61,179 bases of DNA, taken from contig JALWIX010000032.1 in NCBI GenBank assembly GCA_027082175.1, positions 1 through 61,179 of the forward strand. The letters are read 5' to 3'. Position 1 is the first letter of the stretch, and each line of letters starts with the position of its first letter. A program made the translations under genes and the position numbers. The notes below the pieces were generated by a model that saw only the letters and a list, made by a program, of their open reading frames with translations, searched no databases and was not told the origin of the DNA. The stretch comes from Campylobacterales bacterium (GTDB taxonomy: Bacteria > Campylobacterota > Campylobacteria > Campylobacterales > Nitratiruptoraceae). Of the stretch, positions 9,082-16,969 are shown in pieces.

Positions 9082-11351
9082 TGTCCGCTCGCTTTTTCAA
9101 TTTTTATCACTTGGTATCGATAATCCGATAGTATATCAAAGTAGCTTAATCCCATATCAAAAGTTTCTAAAAGACCTATAGTTCCTTTAAGGCTTGTGTC
9201 AATTCTAAACACCCTTTTTATCTCCCCAAAAGAAGTTTTTATAACTACTTCATCGCCATCTTTCAGTTTAGCAGCAATAGAAAACTGTTTGGAACCCACT
9301 AACTCGGAAGAGAAGTTTAGCTGGTGTGTTTTGGCGGTGAATGGGTTAAATTGCAATACCGGTTCGCATCTATACACCACAATGCCGTTAAACTCAGGCA
9401 ACTCCTCTATCTCCTCAACTCTCTCCCTACTAATTGCCACCTTATTCGACTCTAATATATAACCTCTCTCCTCTTGACCGGCATTTGTAAAATAATTCGG
9501 CAACTCATCAAAATCTATAGCTTTAAAACCCTTCTCTTTAGGTAGCTCTTTTGTAAACTCTATCGTATATTCCTTATCGCTAACCCCCAAAGCTCTAGCT
9601 ATATCATTAAGCACGTACCCTTCGTAAGGTAACGCAACATTTGTAGGCACAACCCTCTTGTCAATATTTGTAAACGTACCCTCCTGTTGATTGAGCGCCG
9701 GCATATCCAAATCGCCATCACCCAACGCACTCAATACAAAATCGCCCTCTGTGTTATAACCTATAACAAATTCTCCCTCTTCCTCATCCAAATCACATAT
9801 CAAAGAAACTCCAAGCGTATTTGTCCTAGGAGGTATAATCATCACATCAAAATCCGTAAACCTATCTATCAACCCAGCCAATCTAGCTATATTCTCAGCC
9901 CTAGGATGTGTGTATAAATCCTCGCCTAATATAAGTGTCGACCTCTTTGCCCTTACTCTTCTTTTTCTTGTTAACCTCTTTAGAACATCTTCTATCTCTT
10001 CTTCACCCACATTACTCTCAGCGCTAAGATATCCTATATCTAAATCTTCAAACCACTCTTTATCAATATTCTCTTTATCTTCTTTAGAAAGAAGAGCGTT
10101 TGCCAACATTGCCATAACGCCCTCTTCTGTTCCAACTTCATATCTTACGAACTTAGTGACGACATTTTTTAATAGCTCATCCTCCATAGGATGAAAATTT
10201 ATTATCTCACTATTTCTTTTTCTATTTGAAACTGTCATAGCGTATCTAACGGCTGGATTATCGGTTGCCACCATAGTGCCGAAAATTATTATAAAATCAC
10301 TATTTTTTATATCTTCTAAGTCTGCAGAGTAAAGAGTTCTGCCGCTAAACTCGCTATATTTTTTCAAAAACTTTTGATACGCTTTCGCTTCGTTGTTAAT
10401 AAGCTTAAATCCAAACTTCTCTTTCAATTTCTGAAGTATTAAAGCTTCCTCGTTTGTAATAATAGAGTTAAATTTTATTGTATCAGCTTTTTTGAAAGCT
10501 TTTAACGCATTATTAAAAGCATTTTCATCTTTTACAGCTTTGTTTTCAAAGTCAAACCCAAACCTGCCTGCTCCGCAAAGATTTGCAAATTCATACTCAT
10601 TTTTTACTCTGTATATTTTTGGCTCTGGATTATCGATAGATGCATGCTTGATTTCATAATAAAGATGACAAGCGGCGCTACAATGGGCGCAAGCTGCCGG
10701 AACTCTTCTTAATTCCCAAGCGTTTGCGCTATATTGAAAATCTTTGCTTATCAATGCTCCGACAGGACAAACTGCGATACATTCTCCGCAAAAAGTACAC
10801 TCTAGCGTAGGTGCATCCTTTGGAATTATTTGGGATTTGTATCCGCCGTATTCTATCTCAATGGCGTCATCGCCTATTACCTCATTACAAACATGCACGC
10901 ACTTTTCGCACAAGATACATAATGAGGGATCATATTGAATATAGTTCCAATCTTTTATCTTCCTATTTTGATCTTTTGCAGTGAATTCTTGCGAGTTCAC
11001 CATAAACTCAAGAGTTTTATTTTGAAGATCACACTCGCCGCTTTTATCGCAAACCCCGCATTCAAGCGGATGATTTACATCATATAGTTTCATTATGTTT
11101 TGTCTATGAGTAAAAAGCTCCGCTGAATTTGTTTTTACTTTAATATCCGGTGTTGGAGGTGTTTGACAGCTAAGAACAAACCCCTCTACACCTTCCACTT
11201 CCACAACGCAAAGACGGCAAGATTCGATCGGCTTAACTTTAGGCAAATAACACATTGTCGGGATATATATCCCCTCTCTTCTTGCAACTTGAAGTATAGT
11301 TTCGCCTTTTTTAGCTGTCACTTCACGTCCGTCAATATAAAACTTTATCAT
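9078..11351 (-). CDS. nuoG: NADH-quinone oxidoreductase subunit G (NuoG1)
   Basis: A 757-residue iron-sulfur subunit. Cluster ligands are easy to see: C34, C45, C48 and C62 for a [2Fe-2S] centre; H94, C98, C101 and C107; C145, C148, C151 and C155; C185, C188, C191 and C195; and C221, C224 and C228 of the motif CAHCSAACHL. A degenerate molybdopterin-type domain follows. Residues about 469-679 are encoded by a tract identical to one in nuoG2, while the C-terminal 80 residues differ. It lies 10 nt after the NuoF-like gene. NuoG normally receives electrons from NuoF and passes them to NuoI. Confidence 0.95.
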   Translation of the reverse strand: MIKFYIDGREVTAKKGETILQVARREGIYIPTMCYLPKVKPIESCRLCVVEVEGVEGFVLSCQTPPTPDIKVKTNSAELFTHRQNIMKLYDVNHPLECGVCDKSGECDLQNKTLEFMVNSQEFTAKDQNRKIKDWNYIQYDPSLCILCEKCVHVCNEVIGDDAIEIEYGGYKSQIIPKDAPTLECTFCGECIAVCPVGALISKDFQYSANAWELRRVPAACAHCSAACHLYYEIKHASIDNPEPKIYRVKNEYEFANLCGAGRFGFDFENKAVKDENAFNNALKAFKKADTIKFNSIITNEEALILQKLKEKFGFKLINNEAKAYQKFLKKYSEFSGRTLYSADLEDIKNSDFIIIFGTMVATDNPAVRYAMTVSNRKRNSEIINFHPMEDELLKNVVTKFVRYEVGTEEGVMAMLANALLSKEDKENIDKEWFEDLDIGYLSAESNVGEEEIEDVLKRLTRKRRVRAKRSTLILGEDLYTHPRAENIARLAGLIDRFTDFDVMIIPPRTNTLGVSLICDLDEEEGEFVIGYNTEGDFVLSALGDGDLDMPALNQQEGTFTNIDKRVVPTNVALPYEGYVLNDIARALGVSDKEYTIEFTKELPKEKGFKAIDFDELPNYFTNAGQEERGYILESNKVAISRERVEEIEELPEFNGIVVYRCEPVLQFNPFTAKTHQLNFSSELVGSKQFSIAAKLKDGDEVVIKTSFGEIKRVFRIDTSLKGTIGLLETFDMGLSYFDILSDYRYQVIKIEKASGQ
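9316..9946 (-). repeat. Identical 631-bp tract shared by nuoG1 and nuoG2 (copy in nuoG1)
   Basis: This is the partner of the tract in nuoG2 and encodes about residues 469-679 of NuoG1. It begins just after a divergent Arg/Lys-rich linker (around the residues KRRVRAKRS) and ends before a C-terminal segment unique to G1. As a direct repeat in tandem genes it could also recombine to delete or fuse them. Confidence 0.95.
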
Positions 11352-11361
11352 GTACGCGCCC

Positions 11362-13401
11362 CTAAATAGCTACCATAGCGATATAATAACATCTCATACA
11401 TCTTTCAGCTTCCGCAATAGCCTCTTCCTGAGTAAAACCTAAATTTACCTCTTTATTGTTATCTTTTCTCTCTTCAACAGTTAGTTTCTCGCTAACTACT
11501 CTTGGAAGACCAGGAAGCCAACCGGTTATTTTCTCTTTTTTATCATAGACTTTTAGATTTCTTAAATGATCTTCCATAATCTCTTCGTCAGTTAAGGTTA
11601 CTTCGCCGGTTTGAACATATCTACTCATAACGGAAGCCGCTCTTTTAGCCTGACCTACCGCATTAACTATAGTCATAGGTCCATATTCGCAGTCGCCTGC
11701 CGCAAATACGCCTTTTCTTGAACTCATATATGTTTTACCATCCGTTTTTATAGTACCCCAGCTAGTAAGTTCGATCTCCCACTCTTCAGGAAGATGCGAA
11801 AGATCGGCACTTTGGCTAACCGCGGGTATAAGATAGTCGCACTCTATTTCAAAATCAGCGCCTTCAATCTTTACAAGTTGCGGCCTACCTCCGTTAGGGT
11901 CAGGAACCAACTCAAATCTATTTACTTTAAGCTTTTTGAGCCTATCATTTTCGTCTGTTATAATCTCTTCAACAGCTGAGTAGAAAATAAACTCTACACC
12001 CTCTTCTACCGCTTCATGATACTCTTCGTAAGTAGTATTTCTAATAATCGTTGCTTCATCCCGGCGATATAGCATAATAACTTTTTTTGCGTTGGCTCTA
12101 ACCGCACATCTAACAACATCCATAGACGTAAAACCACCGCCAACGCAAACAACTGTTTTCCCGGTCAAATCCACATAATCTTTATCGAGCATCTGCTGTT
12201 CTTGTATCTCTTTTGGCACCGGAATCCCATATTTAACATACAAATTTACGCAGTCCAAAAAGTTAATGGCCCCCCAATAGCCTTTAATCTCTTCTCTTTC
12301 ATTTTTTGCTCTAACTTTTTTAGATATTCTTGTGCCCGTAGCTACAAGTATTGCGTCATACTCTTTTTCAAATCTTCTCATGTCGTCGGCAGTTACTCTT
12401 TTACCGGTTATAAACTTTACGCCGTTTAGCGAAGCGACCGCTTCTATATCTTTGTTATATTTTCCAACGGGCATTCTATATTCTGGAACTCCTACGGCAA
12501 CTTCGCCTCCAAGGACAGGGAGTTCTTCGTAAATATCGCATGCAACGCCCTCTAACGCCAAATAATACGCGCCCGTTAAACCTGCGGGACCTGCCCCTAT
12601 AATCGCTACTTTTTTGCCATTTAAAGGTTTTTGCTCTTTAGGATGTAGCCAAAAAAGTCCATGATTATCTTCAAAATCTGCGCCAATCCTTTTAAGCTCC
12701 ATAATAGAGATTGGTTCGTCAAGGTTGGCCCTTCTGCAAGCGTCTTCGCATGGGTGAGGACATACGCGTCCACAAGTATGAGCAAGAGGCATTGTCTTTC
12801 TTGTTGCCTGCAAACTATCGTCAAATCTTAAATCTCTAACGCCTTCTATATACGCAGGAATATCTACATGCGCAGGACAAGCATCCATACATGGCGCCGT
12901 AACTTTAGCAATATAGTTTATATCTTCATAGTAATGAGGGGAGGGTTTTTTATTTTCTATCAAGCTATTAATATCTTCTTCAAAATATTCTAAAATCGAT
13001 AAAAGTGGTCTTGGGACAGTTCTGCCTATTTCACATTTACTGGTTTCCATCATTGTTCTAGAAACCTCTTTTAGGTGCTCAACATCGCTCTTTTCGCCTT
13101 CGCCCCTGGCTATCTTATCAAACAGATCATAAAGAATTCTGCCTCCCCATCTTCCTGGCGCGCATCTTCCGCAAGCTTCGGAATAGATTTGATACTGCTT
13201 AGCGTACTCTGCAGCAAGCCTAACCACATCTACGTTCTCATCAAAGAGCGCGAACCCATCCCATCCTATAAATGCTTTAGAGTTTATATCTATATTGTAA
13301 TTGACTGGAAAATTGTATGATGACTCTGCCCACTCTTCTATAGGCTTGCCTCTGTTGTCGATAAATTCATCTCGCCAACATGAAAAATAGACTTTGCTCA
13401 C
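11362..13401 (-). CDS. NuoF-like iron-sulfur domain fused to GltD/NfnB-like NAD(P)H oxidoreductase, complex I electron-input candidate
   Basis: The Shine-Dalgarno GAGG sits 8 nt before a GTG at 13401, giving 679 residues; the upstream TTG at 13434 has no such site. The first 150 residues hold ACGRCAPGRWGG and a later cysteine in ETSKCEIGR, matching the N3-cluster end of NuoF. The NuoF FMN/NADH domain (GRGGAGFP type) is absent. From about residue 165 it is GltD-like: CMDACPAH and CGRVCPHPCEDAC for [4Fe-4S] clusters, IIGAGPAGLTGAYY for FAD, and VCVGGGFTSMD plus YRRDE for NAD(P)H. It ends with CMRC. Located between nuoE-like and nuoG1, it probably feeds electrons from NAD(P)H or ferredoxin into complex I. 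The true donor is unknown. Confidence 0.88.
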   Translation of the reverse strand: MSKVYFSCWRDEFIDNRGKPIEEWAESSYNFPVNYNIDINSKAFIGWDGFALFDENVDVVRLAAEYAKQYQIYSEACGRCAPGRWGGRILYDLFDKIARGEGEKSDVEHLKEVSRTMMETSKCEIGRTVPRPLLSILEYFEEDINSLIENKKPSPHYYEDINYIAKVTAPCMDACPAHVDIPAYIEGVRDLRFDDSLQATRKTMPLAHTCGRVCPHPCEDACRRANLDEPISIMELKRIGADFEDNHGLFWLHPKEQKPLNGKKVAIIGAGPAGLTGAYYLALEGVACDIYEELPVLGGEVAVGVPEYRMPVGKYNKDIEAVASLNGVKFITGKRVTADDMRRFEKEYDAILVATGTRISKKVRAKNEREEIKGYWGAINFLDCVNLYVKYGIPVPKEIQEQQMLDKDYVDLTGKTVVCVGGGFTSMDVVRCAVRANAKKVIMLYRRDEATIIRNTTYEEYHEAVEEGVEFIFYSAVEEIITDENDRLKKLKVNRFELVPDPNGGRPQLVKIEGADFEIECDYLIPAVSQSADLSHLPEEWEIELTSWGTIKTDGKTYMSSRKGVFAAGDCEYGPMTIVNAVGQAKRAASVMSRYVQTGEVTLTDEEIMEDHLRNLKVYDKKEKITGWLPGLPRVVSEKLTVEERKDNNKEVNLGFTQEEAIAEAERCMRCYYIAMVAI

Positions 13402-13414
13402 TTTCTCACCCTCT

Positions 13415-13645
13415 TTAAGCTTTTCTTCTAACAACTATAGTCCAATCTACCTGATTGAACTTAAGCGAATTAAGAAGTTCGTGACCAGCCTCTTTTACTA
13501 AATCAGCACTTTTTTGGATCGGAGAAAAATCGCCAATTTCAAATAAAAATATCGCCACCTCTCCCGGCTTAACTTCATTTTCCAAAAGTTCCATCATTCG
13601 ATCGTAAAAGTTCTCTTTTAAATGTCTCAAATCATATCTAACCAT
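13415..13645 (-). CDS. Small NuoE-like subunit (HP1264/Cj1575c type)
   Basis: A 76-residue soluble protein in the nuoE position. Its length and style (MVRYDLRHLKENFYDRMMEL at the start, FLFEIGDF in the middle) match the short proteins that replace NuoE in Helicobacter (HP1264) and Campylobacter (Cj1575c). There are no cysteines, so it cannot hold the [2Fe-2S] centre of a true NuoE. AAGGA lies a few bases before the ATG. It ends 13 nt before the GTG of the NuoF-like gene. Its role is not known; a structural or docking role next to the NuoF-like unit is an inference. Confidence 0.82.
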   Translation of the reverse strand: MVRYDLRHLKENFYDRMMELLENEVKPGEVAIFLFEIGDFSPIQKSADLVKEAGHELLNSLKFNQVDWTIVVRRKA

Positions 13646-13659
13646 ACATTTTCCTTGTA

Positions 13660-13724
13660 TATTGGTATATTAGCGTATTGGTGTATTGGAAAAACCTAAT
13701 ATACCAATAACCAATACACCAATA
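13660..13724. repeat. Crossing inverted repeats in the nuoD-nuoE gap (A B A' B' order)
   Basis: Two perfect 14-bp inverted pairs interlock. A is 13660-13673 and pairs with A' at 13696-13709; B is 13676-13689 and pairs with B' at 13711-13724. Because the order is A-B-A'-B', the two perfect stems cannot both form in a simple hairpin. They would give either alternative folds or a pseudoknot. A and B also resemble each other at 12 of 14 positions, so a weaker nested fold is possible. It fills the only long gap inside the nuo operon, just before the nuoE ribosome site. Confidence 0.85.
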
Positions 13725-13730
13725 ACAAAT

Positions 13731-14963
13731 TTATCTGTCAATTTCTCCGAAAACAATGTTTGTCGACCCTATAATAGTTACTACGTCAGCCAAATAGTGT
13801 CCCGGAAGCAAATCTTGCAATATTCCGGTATGCCAAAAGCTTGGAGCTCTTATTTTAAGTCTGTACGGATAAGGCTCTCCTTCGCTTCTTATAAAAAATC
13901 CCAGCTCCCCTTTAGGAGATTCTGTTGGAACATAAACTTCTCCAACAGGCGGTCTCATTCCTTGTGTAACAAGGACAAAATGCTGCATTAAAGAGTAGTT
14001 TTGCGTCATAATATCTTCTTTAGACGCAGAAATGTATTGAGGAACCTTCGCCATTAATTCCGGTCCAGTCTCTTTATACATCGGAATAAGTTGTCTTATA
14101 ATTTTGATACTTTGCCTCATCTCTTCCATGTAAAGCTTATACCTTCCATAGCTATCGCATCTGTCACTTACAGGAATATCAAAGTCAAGCTCATCATAAA
14201 GCTCATAAGGCTCCTCTTTTCTTATATCCCACTCAATTCCGCTACCTCTTAACATAATACCGCTACATCCCCAGCTTTTTGCCATTTCAGGTGGGATTAC
14301 GCCCACATTTTCAAGTCTCATTCTCCAGATTCTGTTTTTATCAAGCAGACCTTCATATAGCTCTATTTGGCTTGGAAGGTTATTTAAAAATACAGATAGT
14401 TTCTCTAGCCAACCTTTTGGAAGGTCTAGCGGCACTCCGCCTATTCTTACCGCGCTGTGGGTAAGTCTAGCGCCACAATAGTCCTCCATTAGATCCATCG
14501 CATATTCGCGCTCTCTAAAACAGTACAAAAAGACGCTCATAGCACCAACATCAAGCGCATGTGTGGCTAACCAGAAAAGGTGAGATATAATTCTGTTTAA
14601 CTCAAGGAGTATTGTTCTTATGACTTTTGCTCTTCTTGGAACCTCATTCTCTATACCCAACAATCTTTCGACAGCAAAGGCAAACGCATAGTTATTTGAG
14701 GTTGCGGCTATATAATCCATCCTGTCAGTAGTCGGTAAAAATTCGTTATATATCATGTTTTCGGCCATCTTCTCCATACCCCTGTGAAGATAACCGATAT
14801 CTGGCACAGCTTTTACTACTTGCTCTCCGTCAAGTTCTAGTATTAGCCTTAACTGACCGTGTGCCGATGGGTGCTGAGGACCAAAGTTGACAACCATAGT
14901 GTTGTCGTCTCTATCAAAAACCAGGTTCTCAAAAAAAGGTTCTAATCTATTTCTTTGCTGCAT
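13731..14963 (-). CDS. nuoD: NADH-quinone oxidoreductase subunit D, NuoD
   Basis: A 410-residue subunit of the normal length for stand-alone NuoD. It has the [NiFe]-hydrogenase-derived fold motifs: [15 protein letters not shown] at the start, with the conserved histidines of the quinone site, [14 protein letters not shown], and [15 protein letters not shown]. The C-terminus ends with the family motif [19 protein letters not shown]. It forms, with NuoB, the pocket where quinone is reduced. It begins 11 nt after nuoC. The 85-bp gap after it holds the crossing inverted repeats. Confidence 0.97.
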   Translation of the reverse strand: MQQRNRLEPFFENLVFDRDDNTMVVNFGPQHPSAHGQLRLILELDGEQVVKAVPDIGYLHRGMEKMAENMIYNEFLPTTDRMDYIAATSNNYAFAFAVERLLGIENEVPRRAKVIRTILLELNRIISHLFWLATHALDVGAMSVFLYCFREREYAMDLMEDYCGARLTHSAVRIGGVPLDLPKGWLEKLSVFLNNLPSQIELYEGLLDKNRIWRMRLENVGVIPPEMAKSWGCSGIMLRGSGIEWDIRKEEPYELYDELDFDIPVSDRCDSYGRYKLYMEEMRQSIKIIRQLIPMYKETGPELMAKVPQYISASKEDIMTQNYSLMQHFVLVTQGMRPPVGEVYVPTESPKGELGFFIRSEGEPYPYRLKIRAPSFWHTGILQDLLPGHYLADVVTIIGSTNIVFGEIDR

Positions 14964-14973
14964 TTATAGGCTC

Positions 14974-15771
14974 CTATCTGTCTCTATCAACAATTTTCGA
15001 TTTTTTAAGATCAAAAGTTTCTACAAGCGGCGCATCTTCGTTAAAAGAGTCTATCTTTACAGGCTCGCTATCGTATGGCGCACCTTTTGGCACTTCATGT
15101 CCATATCTTGCAAACTGTTCAGTATCGGTTTTGTCTATCCAAGCCGCATCTCTTATTTCAGGTCCTACAATCTCTCTATACTCTTTTCCAAAAATCTTAT
15201 CTATCTCATACCATTGAGCCGCTTCATCGCCATGTAGAGGATATGTCTTTCTAAGAGGATATCCAACCCAGTCATCAGGCATAAGTATTCTTTTAAAATA
15301 TGGATGATTGTTGACTTTAATGCCGAACATATCATACATCTCTCTTTCACTCCAATCTGCGCTTCTAAAAACCGGATTTACGCTCTCTATCGCTTCATCC
15401 TCTTTGATTCTACATTTTACTCTTAATCTCTTTCTTTTACTTAAAGAAAGTAGCTGATAAAAGACTTCAAACTCGCCATCTTGAGCAAGATAGTCGATAG
15501 CGCTAAGCTCCATAAGCATATCATACCCAAGCTCATCTCTTAAAAAGAAAAGCAGTTCTTTGTTAATAACAGGATCGATAATAACTACAAGCTGTCCTCT
15601 TTGGATATAAGCCTTTTTAATATCGAATTTGGCCTTTATCTTTTCAATATCCGCTGCGTAAACTTTATCTTGAGAAACATCCTCTTCAGGAATTCTCGGC
15701 GCTATCCAAAATCTATCAGTATAGTAGGCCTTTTTTTGAACGTTGTCTTTGGGTCTGTAAGGTCTCATCAT
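14974..15771 (-). CDS. nuoC: NADH-quinone oxidoreductase subunit C, NuoC
   Basis: A 265-residue peripheral subunit. The conserved 30-kDa core is present: [39 protein letters not shown] and the start of the following loop. It is longer than a bare NuoC core because it has an N-terminal extension of about 60 residues and a C-terminal tail of about 65 acidic/proline-rich residues. It is separate from NuoD, not fused as in E. coli. The first ATG (15771) overlaps the nuoB stop; a second ATG follows immediately. NuoC packs against NuoD and NuoB in the connecting arm. Confidence 0.96.
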   Translation of the reverse strand: MMRPYRPKDNVQKKAYYTDRFWIAPRIPEEDVSQDKVYAADIEKIKAKFDIKKAYIQRGQLVVIIDPVINKELLFFLRDELGYDMLMELSAIDYLAQDGEFEVFYQLLSLSKRKRLRVKCRIKEDEAIESVNPVFRSADWSEREMYDMFGIKVNNHPYFKRILMPDDWVGYPLRKTYPLHGDEAAQWYEIDKIFGKEYREIVGPEIRDAAWIDKTDTEQFARYGHEVPKGAPYDSEPVKIDSFNEDAPLVETFDLKKSKIVDRDR

Positions 15772-16277
15772 ACCAACCTTTTTGGTTTTTGTTTTTGAAA
15801 AATAGACTGTTTTCTAATCTTTTTTTGTAAAAGCATTACAGCATACTGCAAAGTCTCCGGTCTTGGAGCGCATCCCGGCAAATATAGATCTACGGGAATA
15901 ACCCTGTCTACACCTTGTACTGTCGCATAGGTGTTAAACATTCCGCCCGTATTGGCACAACTTCCCATAGAGATAACCCATTTGGGCTCCGCCATCTGAT
16001 CATAAAGTCTTCTAATAAATTCGGCATGTTTTTTGGTAAGCGTTCCCGCAACAATCATCACGTCCGCTTGTCTTGGACTTGCTCTAAATATAACTCCAAA
16101 TCTATCAAAATCGTACCTACTTGCGCCCGATGCCATCATCTCAATAGCGCAGCAAGCCAGACCGTAAGTTAAAGCCCATAAAGAGTTAGATCTACCCCAA
16201 TTAACAATCTTATCTACCGTAGTCAAAGCAACCGGTAAACCACCGCTTGCAGCGTAATTTACTTGATGCTGTGCCAT
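15768..16277 (-). CDS. nuoB: NADH-quinone oxidoreductase subunit B, NuoB
   Basis: A 169-residue subunit holding the terminal [4Fe-4S] cluster N2, which passes electrons to quinone. The ligands are visible in [11 protein letters not shown] (two adjacent cysteines), [12 protein letters not shown] and [10 protein letters not shown]. The start at 16277 overlaps the end of nuoA by 19 nt but has AAGGAG 7 nt upstream, inside nuoA. The length is normal. Confidence 0.97.
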   Translation of the reverse strand: MAQHQVNYAASGGLPVALTTVDKIVNWGRSNSLWALTYGLACCAIEMMASGASRYDFDRFGVIFRASPRQADVMIVAGTLTKKHAEFIRRLYDQMAEPKWVISMGSCANTGGMFNTYATVQGVDRVIPVDLYLPGCAPRPETLQYAVMLLQKKIRKQSIFQKQKPKRLV

Positions 16278-16651
16278 TCAAGAGCTCCTTTCCTCCAAGC
16301 ATATATAAAACCTATAGCCAATAAGAGAATAAATAAAATCATTTCAGCAAAGCCAAACCATCCAAGAATCTTAAAATCAATCGCCCAAGGAAACATAAAT
16401 ATTATTTCCACATCAAAAAGAATAAACAAAAGAGCGATAAGATAAAACTGCGCAGATATTCTATTTGGCTGTTTAGTAACTTCAGGCCCGCACTCATAAA
16501 TCGCAGCTTTGAGTTTCTCAGTATCTAGTCTCGCAAGGCTTCTACTGACAAATCTCGCTGCCATAGTAGTGGCGATAAATGCTACCGCAGTAATTACAAA
16601 CAGTAAAAATGCACCAAAATAGGGATGCGCCACATCCATATGACTCATCAT
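16259..16651 (-). CDS. nuoA: NADH-quinone oxidoreductase subunit A, NuoA
   Basis: A 130-residue protein with three transmembrane helices, the first gene of the operon. Family motifs include [11 protein letters not shown] in the loop with the conserved cysteine/glutamate region, and [16 protein letters not shown] in helix 2 with conserved acidic residues. AAAGGAG lies 5 nt before the first ATG; a second ATG follows directly. NuoA contacts NuoH and NuoJ near the quinone entry. The 318-bp upstream gap probably carries the operon promoter. Confidence 0.97.
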   Translation of the reverse strand: MMSHMDVAHPYFGAFLLFVITAVAFIATTMAARFVSRSLARLDTEKLKAAIYECGPEVTKQPNRISAQFYLIALLFILFDVEIIFMFPWAIDFKILGWFGFAEMILFILLLAIGFIYAWRKGALEWHSIK

Positions 16652-16969
16652 AACTACTCCTTTTTATAATGCGTAAGGACTTGCTTAACAAGCAAGCAGG
16701 AGCAATTCCCGCCGCCGTTAATTTTTCCACTCCACACTTATATTCATTCTAATTGCAACTATATCAGAAAATTTTTAAAAGCAATTTGATATTTTCGAAT
16801 TGACAAATATTAGATTTTATTTGTTTCCAATAGAAACAGATAACATATCTTAAGGTCAATAAGATTATAATCAGTTAAACTCTTTTAATAAATTGTGCAA
16901 AAAGATTCGTCATAATTAACATAAGGTATATCGATAAGTGTAAAAAATTATGTTTTTAAATAACTGAAT
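16652..16969 (-). promoter_or_regulatory. nuo operon upstream region (318-bp gap)
   Basis: This AT-rich gap lies between the end of the AAA+ ATPase gene and nuoA, both on the minus strand. It should hold the ATPase operon end and the nuo promoter. On the minus strand a TATAGT-type -10 lies near 16752-16760, downstream of T-rich DNA. A perfect 7-bp palindromic stem, cttgctt/aagcaag, spans 16680-16696 in the presumed leader. The leader is noticeably more GC-rich just before nuoA (16690-16725). No gene was recognised in the gap. Confidence 0.4.

Noticed and set aside
13570-13730. CRISPR-like array from the repeated TATTGGT words between nuoE and nuoD
   Set aside because: The repeats are an inverted A-B-A'-B' set without spacers of constant length; there are no cas genes.
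16542-16730. A 62-residue frame starting in the nuoA leader (MEKLTAAGIAP...) as a leader peptide
   Set aside because: It overlaps nuoA out of frame for most of its length and has no clear ribosome site or regulatory codon run.
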